Position numbers and translations under genes: made by a program. A DNA stretch of 64,000 bases from Plasmopara viticola (Eukaryota; Oomycota; Peronosporomycetes; Peronosporales; Peronosporaceae): positions 434,001-498,000 of the forward strand of contig MBPM02000043.1 of assembly GCA_001695595.3 (NCBI GenBank), written 5' to 3'. A model generated the notes under the pieces. That model was given only the letters and a program-made list of their open reading frames with translations. It had not been told where the DNA came from and searched no databases. Below are positions 42,561 through 54,170 of this stretch, piece after piece. Each line of letters starts with the position of its first letter. The first letter of the stretch is position 1.

Positions 42561-45400
42561 TGGCCTATACTGTCGACCGAAACTGTGAATTACCGGACGA
42601 GGAAGAGCGATAGGCGCGCGATCTCCGCCGCGGTGATGTGTGAGGCTCCATCAGAGTCCCCTCCCTACCTAAGCGCATCTGTGGTACACTTTTCAAATTT
42701 CAGTGCCCACTTTACTGGCTTGGCCCTAAGTACAGAGGTCAATTTTAAAGCAGTTACACCTGTCGAAGTCGAGCCATTTTTTTTTAATAATTTTACTTGG
42801 TGATCGCGAATTGAATCAGTCGACTGGTTGCCTTCTTTGTTGCCTTTCTGGCTGTGGGTATGACCAAGCCGTCTTTGAATACTAAGCCCTCTTTTACTTA
42901 AACAATCCTTGTGTTGTGGGGGCGAAGTCACGGGCCGTTGCATAAAGAAGAGATTTTGTGGTGTATAACTCAAAGACTTTCAAAAGAATGGAAGCTTCCT
43001 TTGCACGAATCGGCATCATTACCGATTGCTATACTAAAGTATTGCAAAGGATACCGGAATACATATATTCCTCGCCTATGTTACAGAGTCAATATAGTGT
43101 GAAAACTAATTTATATGTACAACTTAAATAGGATGAGCAATGTATATAATGCATTAGTCCTGAAACTTCATTTCGTTACACACATCGACCTATCAAAAAG
43201 AGATCGCTTACCACTCAGTGCTAGAATCACATCATTTACGTGAGTAATTTGTTTCGTGAAATTCGCTTTCTGTGCTCTTTTGAGCATGAGAGGTGCAAAA
43301 GTCAGCATTTTTCAGGCAAAATTGATAAGAAAATAGGGTCAACTGATTAGGAAAGATTTTCTCGTATACAGGTCCATCTAAAGAAAAGTACGGGCAATCA
43401 GTAATCGGTGATCCAAAGACCTTCTATTCGTACGACAACAACAGTGAAGTTCGAGCCTCGCACTTTGTAAAGCTTAGGGAAAACATATAATTCAGACACA
43501 ATGAAATAAAAGGACAATCGAGCGAATGAGAAGGCATACTAAGCTCGAAACGCTATTGCTGTACATAAGGGTTCAATTAAAGATCCAAATTGATAGTTTC
43601 CGTCCATTCTGTCTTTGGCCCCGCACTGGTGACAATACACACGCTGAAAAATCATCTTTTTTAAAAGCCCATCTTAGTTGCTCACGCATCTCTTTACTTT
43701 TAAAGTAGCTAGGATGTCGCAAGCTTACATTTCTTAATGCATCTCCTACTAAAGTCTAGATGCTGCCAGTAAAGCTCTTATTAGCTACAATTTGTTGGCG
43801 TTGGTGGTAACGACAGCTACCATGATAAGGGTCGAATTCGTGCCATACAGAGTCTACAGCCACATGCGCCAACAATATGCAAAATGTTGGCGTTGATAAG
43901 TGGGACCACGATGGCTACGTTACATTTAGAAGCGTCCGCGTGGCTCACGTAAATGCAGGTGACTACCTGTGGTATATGTATGTAAATGTGCAAGGCTGGA
44001 CATCCCGAAAAGTCTCCTTTTCTCAGTAATAAAGCATGTGCAGACAAGGCACTTACTATTGGCATAGTGATGTGGACCTATGACGGTTGCGCTGACCCGA
44101 ACCACGTCGTCGGGTGTCAAACACAAGTCTTTACAGTGCAGGCAGCGACAATAAAGGAGGTGACTCACATTGCTTATGAGAAATATTGGAGCCACAGACG
44201 GGCTTTCTCTATCAAATGCTGTGATTGGCCATATTTTTTTACCAAGAAGTGGCCAGCTGACTATTTTAACACACACAATGCATGCCAGTTTCGAAAGTGA
44301 CATTTCCGTTTCTCTTAATGGCTTTATATTGCTGGCAGAAGCCTCTCCTTCATAGTTTAGAAAGCGCTAGATCGAGCGCCCTAGCTAGAAATAATTAGGG
44401 TTTGTAGCTGACACACACCGTGGAACTCATCCTCCAGAAGTATATAGCTCTCGATTGGGAACCAGCAGTGGTGAGCTGCTACATGAAATAAAAATTTATA
44501 AGGAACCACTTCGAGGCTTTGCAAAGTTTCGATCAACGCGAAAATATGCGCGCCGGCGAATAATTACGGCCAACGATAAGTGTTCAGCTGCTTTTGAAGA
44601 AAGGGCAGTTAAAAAAGTCAGTTTCGGTTTTACTTGCTTGTAAGGTAATTACAATCTTCCTTAAGACGAAATAGAATCAGTTGTGAGATTAATACATCGC
44701 ATTTATCTGGATCCAGTGTATTTCGTAACATGGTCATAAATGACTTGTTGTTGTGGCTAGAAAAGCACTGGATTGGTAAGGAAAGGCTATAGATGCCAAT
44801 TACTAATTCCCGTGCAACGAAATTTACGTCTATATCCTGTTTTACGCACGGCTCCTTTCAGCGGGCTTACGCTGAAAACGAATATGAGATGTATGCAACT
44901 CCGTACATTTCCGCAAGGGAGAGACGACATCATTAAAATTTTCCGTATCGAAGACTTAAGTACCTCTATCAACTTCTGCTACTTTAACGATAAGTATAGC
45001 GCTGTTAGCGTGGGTAATCTAAAGAGCAGTACTTATCTTGTCTTTGGGTGTCACAAACAACCTTGTAGTTGACGAAAATACTTTCCTACATAGATAAGTG
45101 ACAAATCCGCTGGTCGTTGTGTCACGGCAAGTGCACTGCACTGGAAGCATTCAAATTTACTGAGCCTCAAAGAGCTCGAAGCAATTGAACTCTTTTTAAA
45201 ACCAGAAATATTTCGGGAGTGGTGCTACTAAAGATGAAAACCGCTAAGTAGAATACTCGTTCCACTTCTTTCGCTTATATTGGCTTCTGTAGCCCTGCTT
45301 GAAGGTCGTTGCGATCTAAGATTGGAAACAATGGACCCCTCGTGAGTCATTCGTGTTTTTCAAGCGTATACAGGTCGCACCCAATATCAGCGCTTTTGAG
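42560..45400. repeat. Block beta, copy 3
   Basis: Contains the LTR-junction relic at 42908 (TTGTGTTGTGGGGGCGAAGTC, ACGGGCCGTTGC). From about 43400 to 45240 it is collinear with 61860-63610; compare AATAAAGCATGTGCAGA at 44028 and 62388, and TGAGCCTCAAAGAGCTC at 45161 and 63530. Frames such as 43986-44300 (104 codons) and 44170-44355 are open here but broken in the sister copy. A former gene is possible but decayed. Confidence 0.55.
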
Positions 45401-45459
45401 AAATACTATGCTGGAGCCGGAATAGCTCAGAAGAAAGCAGTCACCAGCCGAACATCAGC

Positions 45460-45645
45460 TTACGTTGTGCATACCTGAAGAACAGTCGCTCCAGATGATA
45501 AAATGTCGTTGGAGCGCTTGAAACCGAGTCGAAAATGATTCGCCTTTTCCATAGCATACCAAATTACAGTCAATGGTAGATAATATTCTCGCATGCGAAG
45601 TTGATAATACCTGTCGACTAAATCAAAAACGGCTAAAGTGTACAC
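45460..45645 (-). pseudogene. Fragment of a Ty3/gypsy reverse transcriptase
   Basis: The minus-strand frame contains VFDLVDRYYQLRMREY followed by LPLTVI. This matches the common oomycete gypsy pattern D-L-V-D-G-Y-Y-Q-L-x-M-R and I-P-L-T-A around the first catalytic Asp. Only about 25 residues can be matched before the resemblance fades, and the rest is decayed. It is a different gypsy lineage from the element at 6986-12860, whose motif reads VIDLAQGYHQM. Confidence 0.45.
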
Positions 45646-45730
45646 TGTATACTTCTAGTCCCGGGAGGGGATCTTGAGTTTTCAAGTAGTGGCAATAGTG
45701 GTGCAATCCCACATTGTGTATCCACGATTC

Positions 45731-46147
45731 TTACGAAGCCGGGTGAAACATCCATAAATGATTACATGTGGTGCTAAAAAGTGTGTACAGGTCGCGCTGA
45801 AGCAATAAAGGTTTTTTAACCAAGTTTTTATCATAAGGGGCTTCGAACAGATCTCGCGGTGTGTGGAGCATATGAGCATAGTGCTTGGCGTCATGACCTG
45901 CAACGGACGGGTAATACATGTCCGGACATGTATGTTTCTCGTAGATCAATTTTAACAAAATAAGTGGACCTATCAAGGGACGTTGGTCTGCGAAAGTAAA
46001 TGCCGTTCGTTGAATTGCCACATTATTGCCAGCCGAACAATTAAGTTTTGTCACAAGGCCCAGTCCAGCAAAAGCTGTCTTCTCTAACTTTACACTTCTT
46101 GGACAGAGACAAGCCCAAGCTTGCTCCTCCGCTTCCCCAGTTGTCAA
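45731..46147 (-). CDS. Hypothetical 138-codon open frame, possibly part of the same decayed element
   Basis: No domain recognised. It lies just 5' of the gypsy RT fragment in minus orientation, so it could be the region between protease and RT of the same relic. It overlaps the likely start of the LINE leader at its right end. A weak candidate only. Confidence 0.15.
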   Translation of the reverse strand: MTTGEAEEQAWACLCPRSVKLEKTAFAGLGLVTKLNCSAGNNVAIQRTAFTFADQRPLIGPLILLKLIYEKHTCPDMYYPSVAGHDAKHYAHMLHTPRDLFEAPYDKNLVKKPLLLQRDLYTLFSTTCNHLWMFHPAS

Positions 46148-46551
46148 GTCGCCCCGCTCCGCCCCCCTCGTTCACAGGGTCGCGCCGAGCCTCAACCCCC
46201 GCCCCCGCAGTTCACGTCTCTCAGACAGTTAGGCGCCTACAGTTTACTGTAGGCTCATCCCTGCTGAGGACAAGAACTAAGTGCGCTAAGTCTTACCGAA
46301 AGGTATCGACTGGTTTCGCTCAAACTACATCGTAGTGCGACTCACCCATCAGGACGCTAGGGCCGTACTGACGTGAGTCAACGAAAAGCTTAATTTCACG
46401 TGGAGTGGAAGAAAGCATACCTTATAGGCTGCACCTTCACAGTGTCCGGGTATTGAGGTACCTTTCGACTAGTATTGGCTTAAGTGTCCTTCGGCACTAG
46501 AGACGCAGTACACGCGTCTCCACAGTTTCCTGTGTTTATTCGCAACCGGCG

Positions 46552-48522
46552 GTGAGTACTCCGGAGTACTCTTCAACCATGACGGGCCCCCAGCGTGACA
46601 AAGCTTGGCGCCAAACATGGCACAACACCGCGCCACGGGCCGAATTCTCGCGCCCTGTCGACGCCGTCTTCGAGAAGGCAGAGGCAGCCTTGCTAGATCC
46701 CGACCGGAACCAGCGCGACAAACGCTGCGCTGCCCTAGCCGGCGTCCCGCAACAAGTTTTCCCCGAGCTGCACCTGCCCATGTGGATTCCAGCCCGGGAA
46801 CTTACGGCCACCTTCTCGGACACCGAGATCATGACCTCGCTGGGCTCGACTCCACAGAGTGTCACGTGGACATCGAACCTCAGCAATCTCCGCGACTTCA
46901 AGACAGTCCGTAACGCTGGGATCAGCTTCCAGTGCACCGACCGGGATCTTTGTGCGAAATTCGGGGGCGAATCTGTGACCATTTGTGGTCGCAAGTTCAA
47001 AGTCCAACCGTACTCGAAGTACTCCCACTGGTATTACAAGGATTTGCAACGCCTGCCCGAGGACGCAACGGACGGCGTCATCTACGACTGGTTTTCCAAC
47101 CATGGCACGCCGCCAGTGTATATTACACCGGCCCATACCATCGGGGGACTCCGTTCCCGCAGCCGGCGGGTATACTTCAATCAAAAGTTGTCCCCAGCGT
47201 CGGTGATGTTGAGCAAGCGCGTCCCGCTTCGCCAAATTCAATTCACTGGACAAGGTTACACTGTGGTACATCACCGCAACCGTGCCTTCAAAAGTGTTGT
47301 CCCACCCTTCATCAAGGAGTTTCGCGGGAAGGGACGTCAGGATCGTCAACCTACACCTACGCCTCCCAGCCCTGACCAAGACGAAACGGGCAGCATCCCA
47401 CCCGCTTTTGATGACACGAGCGATGACAGTGATTCTGATGCGATGGTCGACGTCTCCTCGTCAGAAAGTGAGCCACATAGTGGGGATCAATCTGATGACG
47501 AGTCTTCCCAAAGCAGCTACATGGAAGGTCTTGAAGGTGCAATCGTAACCAATCCCAAGTCAGTTTGGCCACACGAGAGCACCGCCGTCTTCCCTGTTGG
47601 CATAACCATGGCCACGGATCGTGCGCCGGACCGCATTAAGCGGGCAAAGTGCAAGGGCTTTGGCCCAATTGCAGATCCGGCGGTAGATCTGCGCTGTCTC
47701 CCCCCCTCCCAAACCGAGTACCCGATGGTTGCGTCGGTAAACTCGTATGAATGGCTGAGCGACGGTTAGGATGGGCCTATTCCACCGGACCAGAACCTCA
47801 TTCTGTGGGATAAATCAACAAACCCACCGCAGTCTGTAGCCTCCTTTGTGGAGCTTTCAGAAACGACGGAAGGGGCCATGAACGCGGCGGTTCGACAGAG
47901 CAACGTGGAACAAATGTCGCTTCAAGAACTATGCGCAACGATTGAAGACTTTCTGGGCTCATTCTGCTCGCAAAACGACCCAGATTTGGTGATCGCGTCA
48001 GCGCGAGCCCAGCCCAGTCTTCACTGGGTCTTGTTCGACACCATGGCGACGAGCAACTTTCAACACCTTCGCGCCAAAGCCTTCGGACATGCCGTCCTCC
48101 GCGAAATTTCCATGCAACCCTGTACTCTGGATGAGAAATGCTGTGTGATTAAGCGGATATCCACGCTTTATCCAGATCAGCAGGATCTCGATCTCCAAAC
48201 CGTTCTGGGGCAGCTGTGTCCAGACCAGGTGCAGTTCTGGCAAAAGCTACGGCTGGCGGAAGCGGATCTTGCTCTGCAAATAATTGCACCCAGTATCTAC
48301 GTAGACCCGCTTAAACTGAGCGCGCTCACGGGGAAGGCAGCATCGGCACTGCCCCACCCGCTCTGGTTACTATAGGATGACACGACCCTTGCCAACTTAA
48401 TAATGTCGCCCTTAGTGGATCGCATTTTGGCAGGGCCTCTCCCAGCAGACCTTCGCTCCACGATTGAGTTTTTGAGAACCCAGGCTACTACGGTAGCCCC
48501 CTCTAGTTCCACCCACCCCTAA
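46552..48522 (+). pseudogene. LINE ORF1 (two in-frame TAG stops)
   Basis: The frame starts MSTPEYSSTM and continues in the same phase for about 656 codons through TAG codons at 47767 and 48373, to a TAA at 48520-48522. A basic, Tyr- and Arg-containing middle (about residues 150-270) could bind RNA. It is followed by an acidic Ser/Asp-rich stretch (SDDSDSDAM, DDESSQSS) near residues 290-325. No zinc knuckle is seen. The single phase across 2 kb shows that only the two stops damage it. In active LINEs, ORF1 proteins coat the element RNA. Confidence 0.75.
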
Positions 48523-51500
48523 TGAGGGATGGACCTTGAGAGGGTTCTCTCTTAACGCGAATGGATTAAATAACGTCACACAACGTACCCTGAACTTCTT
48601 TCCAAACAATTTCCACATTGTGGGTTTGCAAGAGACAAAGTTTACGGGTATAAAAAGCTTTAAACGAGCAAAACACCACTGGAATACGGCCTCGCAGTTG
48701 AATTCCAGCTTTTGGTCACAGGACAACATTGGCAACTTTACCGGGCACAATGAAGTGGGCCTGCTGCTTACACCATTCTGCCCCATACGCACGCCTCACG
48801 ACGTCTCATGCCAACATGTCTCCTCCATGGAGATACTGGCCCGATACCTTCTAGTGCAAGGCACATTGGACTCCGTCGTGACCTACATTCACGTGGTCTA
48901 CGCTCCGGTTCAGCCAAGCCAACGGCCGGACTTCTTCACGGCCCTTCCACGGACTTTTGAAGAAGATTCTCAACACATTGTGCTTGGCGATCTGAGCACA
49001 GTTCTTTCAAGTCAACTTGACCAGGCAAGGCTAGAAGACCGGAACCGAATTCAAGGCCGCGAAGCCTTATTGGATTGGATGACCGCCTTGCACTTGGTTG
49101 ATGCCTGGCGTCTCCAACATCCAGACACTCAAGAATTCACCAGCCCGAACAGCAGCTCCAGACTCGATTACGTCTTGATCAGCTCAAGGATTTTTCACTC
49201 AGCTGCCAAAGATATTCACCATGACTTTCGGGGCTTGGCAGGCCAAGGAGACCATGCGGGAGATTCGTTTCAACTTGACACTTCCTGCTACAAATCCCGC
49301 TCTCGGGCCCCATGGAAATGTCCAACCTGGGTCATCCAGCTACCGGAAGCACAGGGATACCTGCACAACTCACTTTGTGAGCTTGCAGATTCCTTTCGGA
49401 GCCCAGACAGCTTCTCCTACAACCCGGGTTGTCTTCTCGACGAACACAAGCGAAGAGACTCAATCTTCCTTAGGGAGCTCTTCCAATCCAAGAAACACGA
49501 GCGCCAACGGACACTTGAAGAACTCCACCTCAAAGTGAACGCACTGCGACATGCCCAGGCAACCAACCCAATCGAAGATTACTCGGAACAACTTACTGCA
49601 GCAAGAGCCAAGCTCAAAGAAAAAATAGACGAACAACACCACTATGCATCCAAGCAGAAGTTCGCCTCGGACCTCAAGCACACGGAGCATTGCTCTAAGT
49701 ACTTCTTTCGACCACCCCAAGTCCTCCACAAACGCCTATTTCTGTGGACACGGCTGAAGAACTCGATTCCGCTTGCAAGGCCTTCTCTTCGTATTGGTCC
49801 GGCGTCTACTGCTCCCCGTCCAAGGAGTACGGACACGTCAAGCCCAACTGGAACAGTATCAAGCTTTCCCAAATACTCTAACATACCAAGACTCGGCTAA
49901 CACCAAAGGACCAGGCTTACTTGGACAGCCCCTTTACGGCAAACGACTTCTACTGGGCGCTTTCACACACATCAACTGGGAAGACGCCTGGGCCAGACGG
50001 TCTTCCGGTCGAGTATTACAAGACCAACCCCTCCCTTTGGAGCCGTGTGCTGGAAGTAATCTACGCGGCTCAGCTCCAACTAGGTCGGATGACCAAATTT
50101 CAGCGGCGTGCTCAAGTCTCGTTGCTTTGCAAGAAGGGGGACTGCAAGGTCCCTAGCAACTATCGACCGATCACGCTTCTAAACGTGGATGCTAAACTTG
50201 GACCCAAGATTCTTGCCCATCGCCTGGGCTCGATACTCAATAGCCTCCTGCACTCAGACCAATACGGGTTTGTTCCAGGACGGGATATTCGTCAGGCGCA
50301 CCTAAGGTTTCAGGCCTTATCCCGACTTTTCGGCAAGGATGGGTCACCAGCCGGTGCGGTCTTGCTCGACTTCGCCAAGGCCTTCGATAGTGTCGTTTGG
50401 GAAGCACTTGACATGGTCTTGAGGCACTTTGGATTTGGTAACACGTTCAGGCGCTGGATCCGGCTCCTTTTTCCAGGAACCCTGGTATCGCTTATGTTCA
50501 ACGGACGACCGTTAAGCCCGTTTGAACTTGGCGCGGGGGTTTGACAGGGAGACCCCCTCTCCCCAGCACTTTTTGTGCTTTTTATTGAGCCTTTGCTGAA
50601 CCTACTAAGAGTGAAGCTAAAAGATTACGGACTACGGAGCGGGAACACAACGCATTCGGTGATCGGTTTTGCCGACGATTGCACTGGACTCCTCTCCGAC
50701 CTCAAGCACACCAAGTTCTTTCTCAATCAAGTGGAAGACTTCTGTGCGGCTTCAGGAATACGGCTCAACAAGGACAAGACGGTGATACTTCCCTTTCACC
50801 CTTGGACCAAGGAAAACGAGCCTTTACGCCAGTTCCTCTCCGAGATGGGAGTAATTGTGGTTGGGAACACAGGGCTCACTAAGCTATTGGAAATACTTTA
50901 CGGCCCGACCCTCAGCGATGCAGACCGACTCCAGCACTTACTCGCAGAAATGGAAACCAAGTGCTCTCTATGGCTTCACCGGGCACGCACGCTGCGAGGC
51001 CAAGTAGTGATCCTTCAACAAGTTATTCTGCCAACACTGTGGTATTCGGCTAGCGTCTGTCACCTTCCCTCAACCGGATTCCAAGACCAGCTTATCAAGC
51101 TAATTTCGCGCTTTCTTTGCCGGTTCAAGGCCTCTAACGCGCTCCCCAGGGCTTGGTGGTTTATTCCAGTGCATAAAGGCGGACTGGGTCTCACTCCCAT
51201 ACCTGATATGATCCAAAGCCTCCAGCTGCTCATGCTCTGTAAGGTGATAATTGCGGGACGGACCCCCCCCCCAGGGAAAACCATTTCTTCGTGGGCAGCC
51301 CCGGTTATTCGTCTCTTCGACCAAGCCGCAGCTCCGTGGGGAAGCGATTTCGATACACTATGCGCACCCGTGACTACCAGCCCGGACTACGCGGTCTCCC
51401 GACGGTCTACCCGCTGGACATCACTAGGGGCTTACTGGCATTTTGTGCTATTCACGTGGCACACTCGCCTTCGAGTAAAAGCCACTCGCCTCCAAGTCAA

Positions 51501-52569
51501 GTTTGACAAACTCACAATGCCGATTCTCGACAACGCCGACATCGCCTACAGCTACCGTGGCCGCACGCTGGCAGGAACCTCACGGCCACTCGGGTTGGTT
51601 ACCCTCCTGGCCAACAACGGTATCCTTCGCCCTACAGATCTGTTTCAGATATGTGAGCGGCCGGTAACAGCGATAAGACTCTCTCAAGCTCTCAGCCACC
51701 TAGCACCGGGACAAATTACTAGCGTACGCTCTTGTTCCAACTTTCTAGACAAAGCCGATCGACTTTTCAACTCGCCCGCCGATTAACCGATCGGACCAAT
51801 TCAAGCAGTCCAACGCCACGCAGCATTTCACGCATGGGTTTTCGACACCTATGAGGTTGCTGAGCTAAGCGTTGCTCGGATACGGACCGCGATATCCAGC
51901 TACCATGTTCCGGACCTGCCGCTTCCTCGCCTCGGTGTGGAAAGGGGCCCGGCCCAATCGATGTGGAGCCGAGATATCAAGATGGGGAAGCACGTATTAC
52001 CCGTTTGCTCGGATCTGCTCTACAGACTCCAGCACAACGCGTTATTCCTCGGCTACCGCCTCCAACATCTCCAAGGAGTTCAGTGCTTGTGCCACCACTG
52101 CGGTGTGCTTGAAACGGCTCCACATCTTTTTTCGTTCTGCGAGTTTGCGGCCAACACTTGGAATGAATGGCTTGCTACCTTCCAAGAGCTGTTCACTACA
52201 AAACTTGAATGGGAGGCGATACTTTGGTTCAACGTCGAGCCTACACCGTCGGCCAAGTCACAATACGGCTACAGTCTCTTTGTGATTTTTCACATTGTGC
52301 GGGCTGTCATTTTACGCTGCTTATGGATGCACCGGAACGATATTCGCTTCCACGAGCTCCCGGCCAACCAGATAGAAGTTCAAGCCCGAATCAAGGCGGT
52401 GGTGACACTTCATGTTGAGCGCTACCGCCAAGATCTCCTGCTCAAAACGCTTAGCCACTCTGGACTTCAACAGCGCCAACTACTAGACTTGATGGACATT
52501 ATCGGGCTCTCCCCGACTCAACCACCAGCCGTCCAACCAACACGGCCCCCGCTGGACCAGCCACCATGA
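48522..52569 (+). pseudogene. LINE ORF2: AP endonuclease, reverse transcriptase, Cys-rich C terminus
   Basis: The ORF1 stop and an ATG overlap as TAATG at 48520-48524. A frameshift within five codons then leads into the frame LRGFSLNANGL. Endonuclease motifs are LNANGL, GLQETKF, GDLSTVL (usual GDFN), SSRLDYVLIS and GDHAGDS. After a frameshift near 49730 comes the reverse transcriptase: NYRPITLLNVDAKL, DQYGFVPGRDI, VLLDFAKAFDSV, QGDPLSPALFVL and the catalytic FADD. Stops are TAA 49879, TGA 50542 (within the normally G-V-R-Q-G motif) and TAA 51784. A C-x2-C...H...C segment near 52088-52142 (CLCHHCG, PHLFSFC) fits the C-terminal zinc-type motif of such LINEs. Confidence 0.85.
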
Positions 52570-52649
52570 CCAAGCGCTTTAACTGCCGTGACTTGTCTTG
52601 ACAACCGCGGATATGGAGCACAGCTTAATCAAGCTTATCGGACACCCGT

Positions 52650-53340
52650 CTCAAGTTTCGACTTCGCGTGATCACTTTACTTAGATTTTTAGCCCATCAA
52701 ACTTAGCAATAGCAAAACGGTAGCTAGGCAATTTGCTGGATAAAGTGTAATGAAATCTATTTATCTAACTTTACATTTCTTCCCTAGCGTTGGTTTATTC
52801 GTCAGTACGGATGTTTTACACCGGGTCTTTGCCCCGTTAAACCGCCATACGCATTTCTTTCATGACGAGTAAGGTTATTACATAGCCAGTGAGCTTGGCG
52901 TATAACCGAGAATAAGCCAAAAAGTTAACACATTTATGGCTTACCTTCGGTAGAAGAAGCTGTTTCAACTCCATTGTCTTCAACTTGAGTGTCTTTGTTG
53001 TTTAAATGACAGGCGGGAGTTCGCAAGAGCAATCTCTTCTTGCAAGAAGCTGCTTTCTCTCCAAAGAAGCCTAAGAGAACTGTGTTTTCTCCAAAGAAGC
53101 CTAAGAGAACTGTGTTTTCTCGTCCACCTGCCAGTTCTTGGATTTAAAAATGGAGCCATTACCTGGCCACCGCTTTTTCTACCGGGCCACCCCCTTCATA
53201 TATTAGCTATATCAATTGGATCTGAAGGTCTTTGATTGGCCAGATTGGAATAATCTTACTTATTAAACGAAACTCCAACCGCCATCCACCATCCTTTCAT
53301 ATTTTGACGCACGCCAACCCCATTTCCCCTAAAAAGCCAG
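52650..53340. repeat. Duplicated block, copy near 52.8 kb, with 33-bp local repeat
   Basis: 52780-53170 parallels 33220-33540 and 19640-20030 (AAGGTTATTACATAGCCAGTGAG at 52881 and 33324). CTCCAAAGAAGCCTAAGAGAACTGTGTTTT occurs twice in tandem at about 53056-53118. No gene is seen. Confidence 0.6.
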
Positions 53341-53390
53341 CAAACATTGCTCAATTTTGTTAGAATGGATCTTTTACAACCTTAAGAAGG

Positions 53391-53990
53391 AGTGTACTGC
53401 AGCCTTGAAGAGGCTCGGAAAGCTGCCGATGCGCATTTAATCGCTGAGAACTATGCTTTCAGAATCAAGTGCACCAAGCGCGTTGGTAACAGGAAAGATG
53501 GAGCCATCAAAGTATAGCTCAATGATGCTCTCAAGGTCAAAAGCCGACTGCCAACAATAATGCAGCACGCTCTCAAAGATGTACCAAAGCCAGCCGCGGC
53601 ACTGGCTGTATTAATGAAGGTGTTATCAAACGAGTGAAGGTTGGTGAAGACAATGACGGCAACAACAATTTTGACTGGAAAGAGGAGATTTTCAAAGGAG
53701 AATACAACCACCAAGCCTTTGAGGATGCCTCTGCCCATTCCCTTGGGCGCGCACTCAGTGCAGAAGGTTGCGAGCAAATACTCCTGTTGCGCAATGCCGG
53801 TATCAAAGCAGCCCAGCAGGAGAATGTTGGGGAGCATCGAAGAAGAGAGATTGTTGAATACATTCTAGCGCTACCACTGACAAATATTTGTTATCCTGAG
53901 CAGATACAGGGTTGTGGGAGGCATGCTGGTGAACAAACTGGAGAACGACGCGCGATCCATTACGCTTCAGGTCACCCTTAACCCTACCAG
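53391..53990 (+). pseudogene. MULE/FAR1-type transposase DNA-binding fragment
   Basis: One plus frame reads YCSLEEARKAADAH, then AENYAFRIKCTKRVGN, a pattern seen at the start of FAR1/MULE DNA-binding domains (Leu/Glu-rich helix, then basic strands). After stops and a frame change, 53634-53981 gives FDWKEEIFKGEYNHQAFED, then SAHSLGRALSAEG and LLLRNAGIKA. These match the H-N-H...P..H...R.L...E......L...G..p section of the same domain. The catalytic core is missing. The minus-strand frames across this interval are shadows. The assignment is from remembered family pattern. Confidence 0.5.
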
Positions 53991-53999
53991 GCGTCGCAA

Positions 54000-54157
54000 T
54001 TGTCACAATTGTGGGTAGCCAGGTCAATGCACGAACAAGTGAACAACTTGCACCTCCAGAACCATTAATGCTCAGTTGATAGCAGCTTCATCAGGGCATT
54101 CAGTGCTGAGGCTGACTTTGATACACTTGTGTGGGCATGTTGCGCCACCGTTGGACG
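54000..54157. other. Short spacer before the LINE-derivative cluster
   Basis: No gene is seen. It may continue the MULE fragment in a decayed state. It ends with the target site GAATTTTATCATA used by the next element. Confidence 0.3.
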
Positions 54158-54170
54158 GAATTTTATCATA

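Larger units (their letters stand above)
46085..52650 (+). mobile_element. Degraded two-ORF LINE retrotransposon
   Basis: A GC-richer island between AT-rich duplicated blocks; the block sequence resumes near 52760. It has a 0.45-kb leader, ORF1 (46552-48522) and ORF2 (48522-52569). ORF2 holds an AP endonuclease, reverse transcriptase and a C-terminal Cys/His segment, the order of L1/Tx1-like LINEs. No poly-A or microsatellite tail and no target duplication could be fixed, so the outer limits are approximate. Five stops and two frameshifts make it inactive. It is unrelated in sequence to the ACATT-tailed LINE family elsewhere in the window. Confidence 0.85.

Noticed and set aside
46735..47379. 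214-codon minus-strand frame inside LINE ORF1
   Set aside because: It is antisense to a clear ORF1 frame in GC-rich sequence. No domain, no start context.
53451..53837. 128-codon hydrophobic minus-strand frame resembling a membrane protein
   Set aside because: It is antisense to the MULE-like plus-strand pieces. Its hydrophobicity is explained by the complementary codons of a charged protein.
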